A stretch of 64,000 nucleotides of DNA from Polaromonas sp. (GTDB taxonomy: Bacteria; Pseudomonadota; Gammaproteobacteria; Burkholderiales; Burkholderiaceae_C): NCBI RefSeq assembly GCF_016185115.1, contig NZ_JACPOF010000020.1, positions 434,001 through 498,000 on the forward strand, read 5' to 3'. The translations under genes were made by a program, and so were the position numbers. Each line of letters begins with the position of its first letter. Positions within the stretch are counted from its first letter, which is position 1. The notes under the pieces are model-generated. The model ran no database searches. It saw only the letters and a program-made list of their open reading frames with translations, and was not told the DNA's origin. Positions 35,264 through 43,653 of this stretch are shown piece after piece.

Positions 35264-35941
35264 TTACCAGCCTGCAAAAGGGCTGCCTTCGTAGTTGAGA
35301 TACGCACCCTTTTGCCTGGCGGTAAGTTTTGCAATCGCGCCGCGCATGCCAGTCACGCTTTCTTCCACCGTCAGGTTGGCACCCGCGCCACCCATGTCGG
35401 TCTGGACCCAGCCGGGCGACATCGCCACCATGATGGCCTTGGGATAGTCGTGCTGTGCCGAGGCGACGGCCATGTTGAGGGCGGCCTTGCTGACGCGGTA
35501 AGTCCATGCGCGGCTGGATTCCACACCTTCTATGCGGCCCATGGCGCTGGTGATGAACACAAAACTTCCGCCCTTGCCTTTAGCCGCCGCTTCAACCAGC
35601 GGGGCCACCTGCGGGATGGTTTGCATCGCGCCCAGCACATTGGTGTGCATGGTGCGGTCGAACTCAACCTGCGTGGGCGGCGACAGTGCATCGCCCTGCG
35701 GAAACACACCGGCGACATATACCGCAATGTCAATCTGCTCACCATCAAGCTGCCAGGCAAGCCCGCTGATACTGGCCGGGTCAGCCACATCGACTCGCAG
35801 GGCCGTAGCACCCATGGCCTTCAGCTTCGCCAGGCCCGCATCGTCACGCGCCGTGGCAATCACGGTGGCGCCGCCCACCAGGTACTGGCGCACAAACTCT
35901 TCGCCTATGCCGCGAGATGCGCCAATGACCAGGACTTTCAT
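35264..35941 (-). CDS. Short-chain dehydrogenase/reductase
   Basis: 225 residues. The Rossmann glycine motif is VLVIGASRGIGEEFVRQY, and the catalytic Ser-Tyr-Lys are in FITSAMGRIEG and WTYRVSKAALNM. NAD(P) is expected. The ATG at 35941 lies 2 bases after the thiolase stop, so the two are coupled. In this context it may oxidise a hydroxyacyl-CoA, but many SDRs are promiscuous and the substrate is unknown. The longer frame to 35992 lies inside the thiolase gene. Confidence 0.9.
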   Translation of the reverse strand: MKVLVIGASRGIGEEFVRQYLVGGATVIATARDDAGLAKLKAMGATALRVDVADPASISGLAWQLDGEQIDIAVYVAGVFPQGDALSPPTQVEFDRTMHTNVLGAMQTIPQVAPLVEAAAKGKGGSFVFITSAMGRIEGVESSRAWTYRVSKAALNMAVASAQHDYPKAIMVAMSPGWVQTDMGGAGANLTVEESVTGMRGAIAKLTARQKGAYLNYEGSPFAGW

Positions 35942-35943
35942 GC

Positions 35944-37125
35944 TCAGAGCAACTCGATAGCCAGGGCCGTGCCTTCGCCGCCACCAATGCACAAGGTGGC
36001 AACACCCTTCTTGAGGCCGCGCGCCTGCAAGGCATGAATCAGCGTGACGATGATGCGCGCACCGCTGGCGCCAATCGGGTGACCCAGTGCGCAGGCACCG
36101 CCGTTGACGTTGACGATGTCATGGCTGATGTTCAGCTCTTTCATGAGCGCCATGGGCACGACGGCGAAGGCCTCGTTGACTTCCCAGAGGTCAACATCAT
36201 TGACCGTCCAGCCTATCTTTTTGAACAGCTTCTGCACGGCGCCTACTGGGGCAGTAGAGAACCACTCGGGTGCCTGCGAGAAAGTGGCGTGGCCGACAAT
36301 GCGGGCGATGGGTTTGGCGCCCAGCTCTTTAGCCGTGGATTCGCGCGCCAGCACCAGCGCAGCAGCGCCGTCGTTGATGGATGAAGAAGACGCGGCGGTG
36401 ATGGTGCCGTCTTTTTTGAACGCAGGCTTTAGGGCAGGAATCTTGTCGAGCTTGATCTTGCCGGGGCCTTCATCGACGGCGATGACGGTGTCGCCGCTGC
36501 GGCCCTTGACGGTGACAGGTGTGATCTCGGCCTTGAAGGCGCCTGACTCGGTGGCGGCCTTGGCGCGCTGCACGCTGGCGGTGGCGAAGGCGTCTTGTGC
36601 CTCGCGCGTGAAGCTGTATTTGGCGGCGCAGTCTTCGCCAAAGGTGCCCATGGAACGGCCAGGCTCGTAAGCGTCTTCAAGGCCGTCAAGCATCATGTGG
36701 TCCATCACGCGGTCATGGCCTATGCGTATGCCGCTGCGGCCCTTGAGCAACAGGTGTGGTGCGTTGGTCATGCTCTCCATGCCGCCTGAGACCATCACAT
36801 CACGGCTGCCGGCCAGCAGTTGATCATGCGCAAGCATGGTGGCCTCCATCCCGGAGCCGCACATTTTCGACAGCGTCACAGCGCCGGTGCTGGCTGGCAG
36901 GCCGCCCTTGAAACCGGCCTGGCGTGCAGGCGCCTGGCCCTGGCCGGCCATCAGGCAGTTGCCGAAGAGCACTTCATCAACCTTTGCAGGCGCAATACCT
37001 GAACGTTCAATGGCGGCCTTGATGGCTGCGCCGCCGAGGTCATGTGCTGCGAGCGAGGAAAAGTCGCCCTGAAAGCCGCCCATGGGGGTGCGGGCGGCGC
37101 CGAGGATAACGATGGAATCAGGCAT
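35944..37125 (-). CDS. Acetyl-CoA C-acetyltransferase (thiolase)
   Basis: 393-residue thiolase. The nucleophilic cysteine is Cys89 in TLSKMCGSGMEA. The catalytic His lies in GGACALGHPIGASGAR and the second Cys in ATLCIGGGEG, so all three are present. It would condense or cleave acetoacetyl-CoA, completing leucine breakdown after acetoacetate activation, or supply acetoacetyl-CoA. It is followed directly by the SDR gene and preceded by carbonic anhydrase (39-base gap). Confidence 0.95.
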   Translation of the reverse strand: MPDSIVILGAARTPMGGFQGDFSSLAAHDLGGAAIKAAIERSGIAPAKVDEVLFGNCLMAGQGQAPARQAGFKGGLPASTGAVTLSKMCGSGMEATMLAHDQLLAGSRDVMVSGGMESMTNAPHLLLKGRSGIRIGHDRVMDHMMLDGLEDAYEPGRSMGTFGEDCAAKYSFTREAQDAFATASVQRAKAATESGAFKAEITPVTVKGRSGDTVIAVDEGPGKIKLDKIPALKPAFKKDGTITAASSSSINDGAAALVLARESTAKELGAKPIARIVGHATFSQAPEWFSTAPVGAVQKLFKKIGWTVNDVDLWEVNEAFAVVPMALMKELNISHDIVNVNGGACALGHPIGASGARIIVTLIHALQARGLKKGVATLCIGGGEGTALAIELL

Positions 37126-37164
37126 GGAATGATCTTTCAGTCAGACGGGAACGAGATGGATTGC

Positions 37165-37821
37165 CTAGCGGGCAGAACGCTCGGCCACCACGCCGGCGAT
37201 GGCGGCGCGGTACAGGGGCTCGATAGACGCGGTGCTGGTCACCGTCATGTGCAGGTCCTGCAGCAGGCCGTCATGCACGCCAAAGGCCCAGCCGTGCACG
37301 CTGGTCTTCTGGCCCTTGGCCCAGGCGTCCATCATCACCGTGCTGACACAGACATTCACAACCTGCTCGATCACGTTCAGGTCTACCAATGCATCGCCGC
37401 GCTGTGCTTCGGGCAGCGCAGCCAGCAGATCGCTGTGGCGGTCACGCACTGACTGGATATGCCGTATCCAGTTGTCGGCCAGGCCCACGCGGACATTGTT
37501 CAGGGCAGCCATGACGCCACCACAGCCGTAATGGCCGACAACCATGACGTGCTCGACCTGGAGCATGTCCACGGCGTACTGGATGGCAGACAGGGCATTC
37601 AGGTCCGAATGCACCACCAGATTGGCCACATTGCGGTGGACGAAAACCTCACCCGGCTCCAGCCCGGTGATCTGGTTGGCGGGCACACGGCTGTCGGAGC
37701 AACCTATCCACATGTATTTGGGAGTCTGCTGCTTGATCAGGCCGGTGAAAAAACCGGGCCGGTCACGTTCCATCTGCGCTGCCCAGGCGCGGTTATGGGC
37801 AAAGAGGTCTTGTATAGGCAT
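37165..37821 (-). CDS. can: Beta-carbonic anhydrase
   Basis: 218 residues. The zinc ligands are Cys41 (GCSDSR, with the Asp-Arg dyad at 43 and 45), His97 and Cys100 (VVGHYGCGG). It interconverts CO2 and bicarbonate in the cytosol. The ATG at 37821 gives the family start MPIQDLFAHNRAWA. An earlier in-frame ATG overlaps the isovaleryl-CoA dehydrogenase stop. Position within the leucine-catabolic block suggests it makes bicarbonate for the bicarbonate-dependent methylcrotonyl-CoA carboxylase; this is inference. Confidence 0.95.
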   Translation of the reverse strand: MPIQDLFAHNRAWAAQMERDRPGFFTGLIKQQTPKYMWIGCSDSRVPANQITGLEPGEVFVHRNVANLVVHSDLNALSAIQYAVDMLQVEHVMVVGHYGCGGVMAALNNVRVGLADNWIRHIQSVRDRHSDLLAALPEAQRGDALVDLNVIEQVVNVCVSTVMMDAWAKGQKTSVHGWAFGVHDGLLQDLHMTVTSTASIEPLYRAAIAGVVAERSAR

Positions 37822-37843
37822 GGGTGGATTTTCGCTTACAGGT

Positions 37844-39025
37844 CTACATGGTTTCGGCAAACAGTTCGCGCCCGATCAGCATGCGGCGGATCTCGCTGGT
37901 ACCTGCGCCTATTTCATAGAGCTTTGCATCACGCCAGAGGCGGCCCAGCGGGTATTCATTGATGTAACCGTTGCCGCCGAAGATCTGCACGCCTTCACCA
38001 GCCATCCAGGTCGCCTTTTCGGCGCACCAGAGGATGACGGAAGCGCAGTCCTTGCGGACCTGGCGCACATGGTCCGTGCCCAGCATGTCGAGGTTTTTGG
38101 CGACGGTGTAGGCAAATGAACGGCCAGCCTGCAGCACGGTGTACATGTCGGCCACCTTGCCCTGGATGAGCTGGAATTCGCCGATGCTCTGGCCGAACTG
38201 CTTGCGGTCGTGGATGTAGGGCACGACGTTGTCCATCACCGACTGCATGATGCCCAGCGGGCCGCCGGTGAGCACGGCGCGTTCGTAATCAAGGCCGCTC
38301 ATCAGCACCTTGGCGCCGCTGTTGAGGCCGCCCAGAATATTCTGCGCCGGCACCTCCACGTTGTTGAAAACCAGCTCGCCGGTGTGGCTACCGCGCATGC
38401 CGAGCTTGTCGAGTTTTTGCGCAATTGAAAAACCCTTCATGCCTTTTTCAATCAGGAAGGCGGTGACGCCGCGCGCACCGAGTTCGGGCTCGGTCTTCGC
38501 ATAGACGACCAGCGTGTCGGCATCGGGGCCATTGGTGATCCAGAACTTGCTGCCGTTGAGCAGGTAATAGCCGCCCTTGTCTTCTGCTTTCAGCTTCATG
38601 CTGATGACGTCGCTGCCCGCGCCGGGCTCGCTCATGGCCAGTGCACCCACATGCTCGCCGCTGATGAGTTTGGGCAGGTATTTTTTGCGCTGCTCTTCAG
38701 TGCCGTTGCGCTTGATCTGGTTGACGCAGAGGTTGCTGTGCGCACCATATGACAGCCCCACCGAGGCGCTGGCGCGGCTGATTTCTTCCATCGCGATCAT
38801 GTGGGCGAGGTAGCCCATATTGGCGCCACCGTACTCTTCGCCGACGGTGATGCCGAGCACACCGAGTGAGCCCATTTTTTGCCACAGGTCCATGGGGAAC
38901 TGGTCGTTGCGGTCGATTTCCGCCGCACGAGGGGCAATCTCGGCCTGTGCAAAATCGCGTACCGTGTCGCGCAGGGCGTCAATGTCTTCGCCGAGCTGGA
39001 AGTTGAGTCCGGGCAGGTTGTTCAT
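37844..39025 (-). CDS. liuA: Isovaleryl-CoA dehydrogenase
   Basis: 393-residue flavoprotein converting isovaleryl-CoA to 3-methylcrotonyl-CoA. The family-specific start [34 protein letters not shown], and the glutamate of [14 protein letters not shown] (the catalytic base position of this enzyme) are present. The C-terminal loop is [12 protein letters not shown], without the usual YEGT Glu, as expected of IVD. It is the first catabolic enzyme after the thioesterase gene in the LiuR-linked block. Confidence 0.96.
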   Translation of the reverse strand: MNNLPGLNFQLGEDIDALRDTVRDFAQAEIAPRAAEIDRNDQFPMDLWQKMGSLGVLGITVGEEYGGANMGYLAHMIAMEEISRASASVGLSYGAHSNLCVNQIKRNGTEEQRKKYLPKLISGEHVGALAMSEPGAGSDVISMKLKAEDKGGYYLLNGSKFWITNGPDADTLVVYAKTEPELGARGVTAFLIEKGMKGFSIAQKLDKLGMRGSHTGELVFNNVEVPAQNILGGLNSGAKVLMSGLDYERAVLTGGPLGIMQSVMDNVVPYIHDRKQFGQSIGEFQLIQGKVADMYTVLQAGRSFAYTVAKNLDMLGTDHVRQVRKDCASVILWCAEKATWMAGEGVQIFGGNGYINEYPLGRLWRDAKLYEIGAGTSEIRRMLIGRELFAETM

Positions 39026-39067
39026 GGCTTGTCTCTTTTCCTTGGTGCAATATCTGTCGGGCAGGTC

Positions 39068-39511
39068 TCAGTAACTTTTGGCGACCGGAACTATGGTCTG
39101 CTGCATCACGGCGCAGGTGGTCTGTTTGCCTTTGCCATCATCATGCACAACCTCGGCGCTGGTGACGATGATGCGGCGGCCGGCCTTGATGACGCGACCC
39201 GTGGCTGTCAGTTCACCGCCCTGGAAGGCGGCCAGGAAGTTGACCTTGTATTCGGCCGTGGTGACTTCGGAGTCTTCAGGCACAGTCGTCATGGCTGCAT
39301 AACCGCCGGCGATGTCGGCCAGCGCGCCCATGGCGCCACCGTGGAAGCCGCCCTGCTGCTGCGTCACGCGATCTGAATATGGCAACGCGATCACACAGAC
39401 GCCAGGTTCGACGCTGACAAGGCGGGCGCCGAGCTGCAGCATCATGCCCTGGCGCAAAAAACTCGCTTCGACGCGCTTGAACAGCTCCGGGTGTGCAGAA
39501 GTTGCAGTCAT
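39068..39511 (-). CDS. PaaI-family hotdog thioesterase
   Basis: 147 residues with the PaaI-type hotdog core VTQQQGGFHGGAMGALADIA, whose Gly-Gly-x-His-Gly-Gly-Ala segment forms the helix and active site. Expected role: hydrolysis of acyl-CoA thioesters that stall in the pathway. The start at 39511 (MTATSAHPE) is preferred, with 39523 as an alternative; both are downstream of the palindromic operator. It is the first gene after that operator and is followed by isovaleryl-CoA dehydrogenase. Confidence 0.88.
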   Translation of the reverse strand: MTATSAHPELFKRVEASFLRQGMMLQLGARLVSVEPGVCVIALPYSDRVTQQQGGFHGGAMGALADIAGGYAAMTTVPEDSEVTTAEYKVNFLAAFQGGELTATGRVIKAGRRIIVTSAEVVHDDGKGKQTTCAVMQQTIVPVAKSY

Positions 39512-39575
39512 GGTCGGTCTCATTTTTGTCGCCGGGTGTGCGCCGCGGCGGCGGAAGTTCTGGTTGACACCAGGC

Positions 39576-39601
39576 AATTGACGTTTACGTAAACGTCAAT
39601 T
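39576..39601. promoter_or_regulatory. LiuR-type operator before the thioesterase-liuA operon
   Basis: A perfect 26-base palindrome with core TTGACGTTTACGTAAACG, centred about 77 bases before the thioesterase start and between it and the MerR gene. The TTTACGTAAA centre matches the known LiuR (MerR-family) binding pattern, and the liuR-like gene is adjacent. Confidence 0.88.
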
Positions 39602-39620
39602 ATCCACAAAACTCCGGGGT

Positions 39621-40022
39621 TCAGCTGGCTTTGGCTTTTTCCGTCTTGGCCAGCAGGGCTTTGGCTTCTTTTTCGTGCGTGCGGATTTCGTCGAGGTTGG
39701 CCTGCAGGTCGAGCATTTGCGCTTCAAGCTTCTTGCGGTGGTCGGTCAGGATGGCGAGGAACTTGCGCAACTGGGGCGCGGTGTCGCGCGGACTGTCATA
39801 TGAATCGATGATTTCCTTGGCCTCGACCAGTGACAGCCCCAGGCGCTTGGCACGCAGTGTGAGCTTGAGGCGGGTGCGGTCACGTGCGGTGTACACCCGG
39901 TTGCGGCCGCCTGCGCCTTCACGCTGCGGTTGCAGCAGGCCCATGTCTTCGTAAAAGCGCATGGCCCGCGTGGTGAGGTCGAACTCTTTGGCCAGGTCGC
40001 TGATGGTGTAGGTGGTTGCCAT
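39621..40022 (-). CDS. liuR: MerR-family regulator of branched-chain amino acid catabolism (LiuR-like)
   Basis: 133 residues. The MerR helix-turn-helix and wing are TYTISDLAKEFDLTTRAMRF and YEDMGLLQPQREGAGGRNRV. A long C-terminal coiled coil (KLEAQMLDLQANLDEIRTHE) serves dimerisation. No metal-binding cysteines follow, which fits the LiuR rather than the metal-sensing branch. It sits between two identical-core palindromes, one upstream of itself and one upstream of the thioesterase-liuA operon, so it is very likely their ligand-responsive regulator and autoregulated. The ATG at 40022 (MATTYTIS) is chosen. Confidence 0.92.
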   Translation of the reverse strand: MATTYTISDLAKEFDLTTRAMRFYEDMGLLQPQREGAGGRNRVYTARDRTRLKLTLRAKRLGLSLVEAKEIIDSYDSPRDTAPQLRKFLAILTDHRKKLEAQMLDLQANLDEIRTHEKEAKALLAKTEKAKAS

Positions 40023-40086
40023 GGTCTTCACAGGTAATGCCGGTCAGTCAGCGCATCGGGCGCCGTGTCCCTACAATGAATGGGAT

Positions 40087-40108
40087 ATGACGTTTACGTA
40101 AACGTCAT
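40087..40108. promoter_or_regulatory. LiuR-type operator between liuR and the MBL hydrolase gene
   Basis: A perfect 22-base palindrome with core TGACGTTTACGTAAACGTCA, sharing 20 central bases with the operator at 39576-39601. It lies in the divergent promoter region, 64 bases from the liuR start and 19 from the hydrolase start, and probably controls both. TACAAT at 40072-40077 may be the -10 box of the rightward transcript. Confidence 0.88.
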
Positions 40109-40127
40109 GTGAACCCGCGAATATTAC

Positions 40128-41219
40128 ATGAACCTTCTCGAACAGCAACTTGATTACCCCCTTGGCGACAGCCTGCCCACAGGCGGCTCCGTCGTGGAGG
40201 TGGCGCCCGGCATCAAGTGGGTACGCATGGCACTGCCCTTTGTGCTGGACCACATCAACCTCTGGCTGATGCGCGACGAGATGCAGGACCCCCAGCGCCC
40301 CGGCCACATGCTGCAGGGCTGGACGATTGTTGATTGCTGCGTGAGCCGGGATGAATCAAAAGCGCAGTGGGAAAGCATTTTTGCGAACGAGATGGAAGGT
40401 CTGCCGGTGCTGCGCGTCATCGTGACGCACATGCACCCTGACCATATCGGACTGGCTGGCTGGCTTTGCGAACGCTGGACTACTGCCGACCATGTTTGCC
40501 GCCTGTGGATAAGCGCCACCGACTACAACGTCGCCAAACTTTCAAGCCAGACGACGATAGAGTTTGGCGGTGAAAGTGCTGCGCGGTTTTTTGCGTCGCA
40601 CGGCCTGAACGATGCAGACACCTTTGAGGCGATCAAGACCCGCAAGGGCTATTACGCCAACCTTGTGCCGTCAATCCCCGCAAATTTCCGCAGGTTGATG
40701 GACGGGCTTGAAATCCGTATCGGCGGCAGGAACTGGCGCTGCATCAGCGGTTATGGGCATGCGCCCGAGCACATGGCGCTGTACTGCGAAGATCTAAAGG
40801 TACTGATCAGCGGTGACATGGTGCTGCCCCGCATCTCTACCAATGTCAGCGTGTATGAGCAGGAGCCTGAAGCCGACTCGCTCAGGCTGTTCCTCGACTC
40901 CATCGCCAGGTTTCTGCCGCTGGATGACAGCACGCTGACCCTGCCCTCACACGGCAGGCCCTTCAAGGGGCTGCACACACGCATAGCCCAGTTGCAGGAC
41001 CATCACCGCGACCGGCTGGCAGAGGTCATGCAGGCCTGCACGGAAAAGCCCTGCAGCGGCGCCGACATCCTGCCCATCATGTTCAAACGCAAGCTGGACC
41101 TGCACCAGACCACCTTTGCCATGGGCGAGGCCATCGCCCACCTTCACCTGCTGTGGCATGAAGGCCGACTGAGGCGTGAGCGGGGTCCGGACGGCGTCTA
41201 CCGATTCAGCAGGGCCTGA
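40128..41219 (+). CDS. Metallo-beta-lactamase-fold hydrolase
   Basis: 363 residues. The metal motif HMHPDH is at residues 101-106 (His101, His103, Asp105, His106), with the later His in GYGHAPEHM, Asp in LISGDMVLP and a final His in LPSHGRPF. The C-terminal about 80 residues (GADILPIMFKRKLDLHQTTF, then EAIAHLHLL, ending in YRFSRA) form the winged-helix tail often found in LACTB2-like hydrolases. It probably hydrolyses a thioester or lactone. Divergent from liuR with a shared operator, it is likely part of the same regulon. Confidence 0.92.
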   Translation: MNLLEQQLDYPLGDSLPTGGSVVEVAPGIKWVRMALPFVLDHINLWLMRDEMQDPQRPGHMLQGWTIVDCCVSRDESKAQWESIFANEMEGLPVLRVIVTHMHPDHIGLAGWLCERWTTADHVCRLWISATDYNVAKLSSQTTIEFGGESAARFFASHGLNDADTFEAIKTRKGYYANLVPSIPANFRRLMDGLEIRIGGRNWRCISGYGHAPEHMALYCEDLKVLISGDMVLPRISTNVSVYEQEPEADSLRLFLDSIARFLPLDDSTLTLPSHGRPFKGLHTRIAQLQDHHRDRLAEVMQACTEKPCSGADILPIMFKRKLDLHQTTFAMGEAIAHLHLLWHEGRLRRERGPDGVYRFSRA

Positions 41220-41265
41220 GTCCAGCCCGGCACCAGCCAGCCGCAGCGCCATTCCCGAACGGGAG

Positions 41266-42813
41266 CTACTTCGCAGCCGGCGCAACGTCCTGCGGGAACA
41301 CCATGTAAAAGCTGGCGCCTGTCGGGCTGGTTTCTGCCCAGACCCGTCCGCCATGCCGCTCGGCCACGCCTTCGACAATCGCCAGCCCCAGGCCGTTGCC
41401 CGCAAAATCAGCTGACGAATGCAGCCGCTGGAATGGGGTGAAGAGCTTGTCCGTGTAGGCAGCATCGAAACCCACCCCGTTGTCAGACACCTGCAGCACT
41501 TTTTCAGCAGGCACCCTGCCCGGCAGAAGTGCGACACGAATCCAGCCTTCGGCTTTTCTGGAGGTGAACTTCCACGCGTTGTCGAGCAGGCAGGTCATCG
41601 CCCTGGTGACCAGGACCTTGTCGGCGACCAGTGGCAGGGAGACATCCAGCTCCATCGTCACCACACGGTCCGGGTCACGCTTTTTCAGGTCCGTGACGAG
41701 CAGCTCGCACAGGGCTGCGACATCAACGACCTGCATCTCGCCTGGCGGGGGCAGTTGCACCAGCACACGCAGGTCGTCAACCAGTTTTGCAAGCTGGCGC
41801 ATGCTGGCCCGGATGCGGTCAACGTAGTGCTTGCCGGCATCGTCCAGCACGGCCGAGTATTTGTCCGACAGCATGGCCGCAAAACCGTTGGCCGCGTGAA
41901 GGGGCCCCTGGAGGTCGTTGGAAAGGGCATAGGTGAAGGCCTCCAGGTCCCGGCTGGACTTTTTCAGGTCCGCCTGCACCCTCTCCAGTTCCTCTTCCAT
42001 TTCGGCGTTCTCGCGACGCAGCGCCCTGTCGGCCAGGTGGCGCTCGGTGACGTCGGCCAGGCTGACAAGTATGGCCATGTGGTCCTGCCAGCGGAGCCGG
42101 CCACAGGCAAGCTCGACCAGCACCAGCTGGCCGTCCATCTTCTTTTGCTTGCAGACCTGCACGCTGAGTTCACCATCAGCGGCGCCCTTGCGCAGGTCCA
42201 TGGAACTGAGCAGGGCCGCACCTTCGCCATCAGGGAAAAGCGCCCCCATCTTGAGCTTTAAGAACATCTTTCGGGGAATACCGTAAAACACCACTGCCGC
42301 CTGGTTGGCGGCGATGATGCGCAAGGACACCGCATCAAAAACCCACATCGCATTGGGATTGGCGTCAAAGATGAGCTGATTTCGCCGCTCGCTCTCCTTG
42401 AGCAGCGCCGCCGTGTTCCTGGCAGCGCTGACATCCCGCAGGCTGACGGTGCACCCGCCCTCATGACCTATGAAGGCATATTCGATCCAGTCGCCCTCGA
42501 ACTCGCGGTGGACGGTGAAATGATGCTGCGCCGACGCAGCCAGCGCCTGGCGGGTGGCGGCCTGCTGCTGCTCGGCCAGCCACTCCGGCACCACATCCCA
42601 GAAATCACGACCGGCAACGTCGGGCAGCAGGCAATGCAGCATGTGCCGGGCTTCTGCGTTGATGTCGACAATGCAGCCCCGCCTGTCCAGGAAAACCAGC
42701 CCCGCCAGGGCCGAAACCGGTACGGCCTCCAGCGGGCCAGGCAATGTCTCGTCCTGGCGGGCAGCGGCGGTACCCGTCCCGGAGGACCGGCGGTCGCCGC
42801 GCGACCCTGTCAT
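41266..42813 (-). CDS. PAS-containing histidine kinase homologue lacking the phospho-acceptor histidine
   Basis: 515 residues, no membrane helix, so cytosolic. Two PAS domains occupy about residues 30-140 and 150-270. A coiled coil precedes the dimerisation helix, which reads FTYALSNDLQGPLHA where kinases of this class have FTYSVSHDLRAPLR. Asn299 (codon AAC) replaces the acceptor His. The catalytic domain looks intact: LLDNAWKFTSR (N box), VSDNGVGFD (G1) and GNGLGLAIVEG (G2). It may bind ATP yet not phosphorylate itself in the usual way. Its ATG overlaps the stop of the response-regulator gene. Confidence 0.9.
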   Translation of the reverse strand: MTGSRGDRRSSGTGTAAARQDETLPGPLEAVPVSALAGLVFLDRRGCIVDINAEARHMLHCLLPDVAGRDFWDVVPEWLAEQQQAATRQALAASAQHHFTVHREFEGDWIEYAFIGHEGGCTVSLRDVSAARNTAALLKESERRNQLIFDANPNAMWVFDAVSLRIIAANQAAVVFYGIPRKMFLKLKMGALFPDGEGAALLSSMDLRKGAADGELSVQVCKQKKMDGQLVLVELACGRLRWQDHMAILVSLADVTERHLADRALRRENAEMEEELERVQADLKKSSRDLEAFTYALSNDLQGPLHAANGFAAMLSDKYSAVLDDAGKHYVDRIRASMRQLAKLVDDLRVLVQLPPPGEMQVVDVAALCELLVTDLKKRDPDRVVTMELDVSLPLVADKVLVTRAMTCLLDNAWKFTSRKAEGWIRVALLPGRVPAEKVLQVSDNGVGFDAAYTDKLFTPFQRLHSSADFAGNGLGLAIVEGVAERHGGRVWAETSPTGASFYMVFPQDVAPAAK

Positions 42814-43544
42814 TCCGCCACGCCGGAATCGTCCCGCGGCGGAGGCATGCTGCGTTCTGGGGAAACGCCGGGGCCGTCGTTCCGGGCAGGCTGGGCATCT
42901 CGCGTGCGCCATTTTGCATTGGCGGGCATGAGTGCAGCCATAAACCCCTGAAGCCAGTCGAAGTTGATGGGCTTGCCCTGGAGATGGGCATAGGACGGAA
43001 ACCCGCCCCTCGCCTCTATGGCCTGCGGTGGCAACCCGCTGACAACCACAATCTGCATCTCCGCCAGATGCGCATTGCGCTTCAGCGTCTTGAGCATTTC
43101 CAGGCCGTCCACGCCGGGCATCGAGAGGTCGGTGATCAGCAGGTCGGGGCGTACGCTGGCAATGTCCATCATGGCCTCCAGCGCCGAAGGCATCCAGGTG
43201 CAGTCTATGGGCAGGTCCCAGTCCTCGAACTGGTAACGATAAAGTTCACGCGCGCTTTCGTCATCCTCCACCACCATGACTCGCAGGCGGGGGCCGGGGT
43301 TGGACTGCATCCGGACAATTTTCTTGCTGTTTTTTTCCAGATAGGTGTTGATCGAGCGTAAAGCGATGCGGCGATGCCCGCCCAGAGTCTTCCACGCGTC
43401 AATTTCACCTTTTTCAACCAGCGCCTGAACCGTGGCTACCGACAAGCCCAACAATTTGGCCGCATAGCTGGTGCCGCAGTAGTCTTCAATGGAGAAGTCT
43501 GCCGCGGTGATCGCGTCTTCAAATGTTTTGGGTTTGTTGGACAT
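42810..43544 (-). CDS. Response regulator with N-terminal excisionase/MerR-like DNA-binding domain
   Basis: 244 residues in unusual order. Residues about 24-72 are a helix-turn-helix of the excisionase/BldC type (CGTSYAAKLLGLSVATVQAL, then EIDAWKTLGGHRRIAL). Residues about 87-200 are a receiver domain with acidic pair VVEDDES, acceptor Asp139 in LLITDLSMPG and a switch Ser in VVVSGLP. The Lys expected after the switch is in LQGKPINF. A disordered Pro/Arg tail ends the protein. It would bind DNA through the N-terminus and be controlled by the C-terminal receiver. Its 4-base overlap with the His-less kinase implies a functional pair. Confidence 0.9.
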   Translation of the reverse strand: MSNKPKTFEDAITAADFSIEDYCGTSYAAKLLGLSVATVQALVEKGEIDAWKTLGGHRRIALRSINTYLEKNSKKIVRMQSNPGPRLRVMVVEDDESARELYRYQFEDWDLPIDCTWMPSALEAMMDIASVRPDLLITDLSMPGVDGLEMLKTLKRNAHLAEMQIVVVSGLPPQAIEARGGFPSYAHLQGKPINFDWLQGFMAALMPANAKWRTRDAQPARNDGPGVSPERSMPPPRDDSGVAE

Positions 43545-43653
43545 ATGGCGAAAGCAATCTGCAGTGTGAATTTGTCACTTTTGTTATTTTAGTTAGTATT
43601 GGTAAATAAAGGGGTCTTCAGTTGTTCGAAACCGCGCATAACAGCGATGATCA

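Noticed and set aside
34508..36037. 509-residue plus-strand open frame across acyl-CoA dehydrogenase, SDR and thiolase
   Set aside because: It spans three unrelated conserved genes on the other strand and has no motif.
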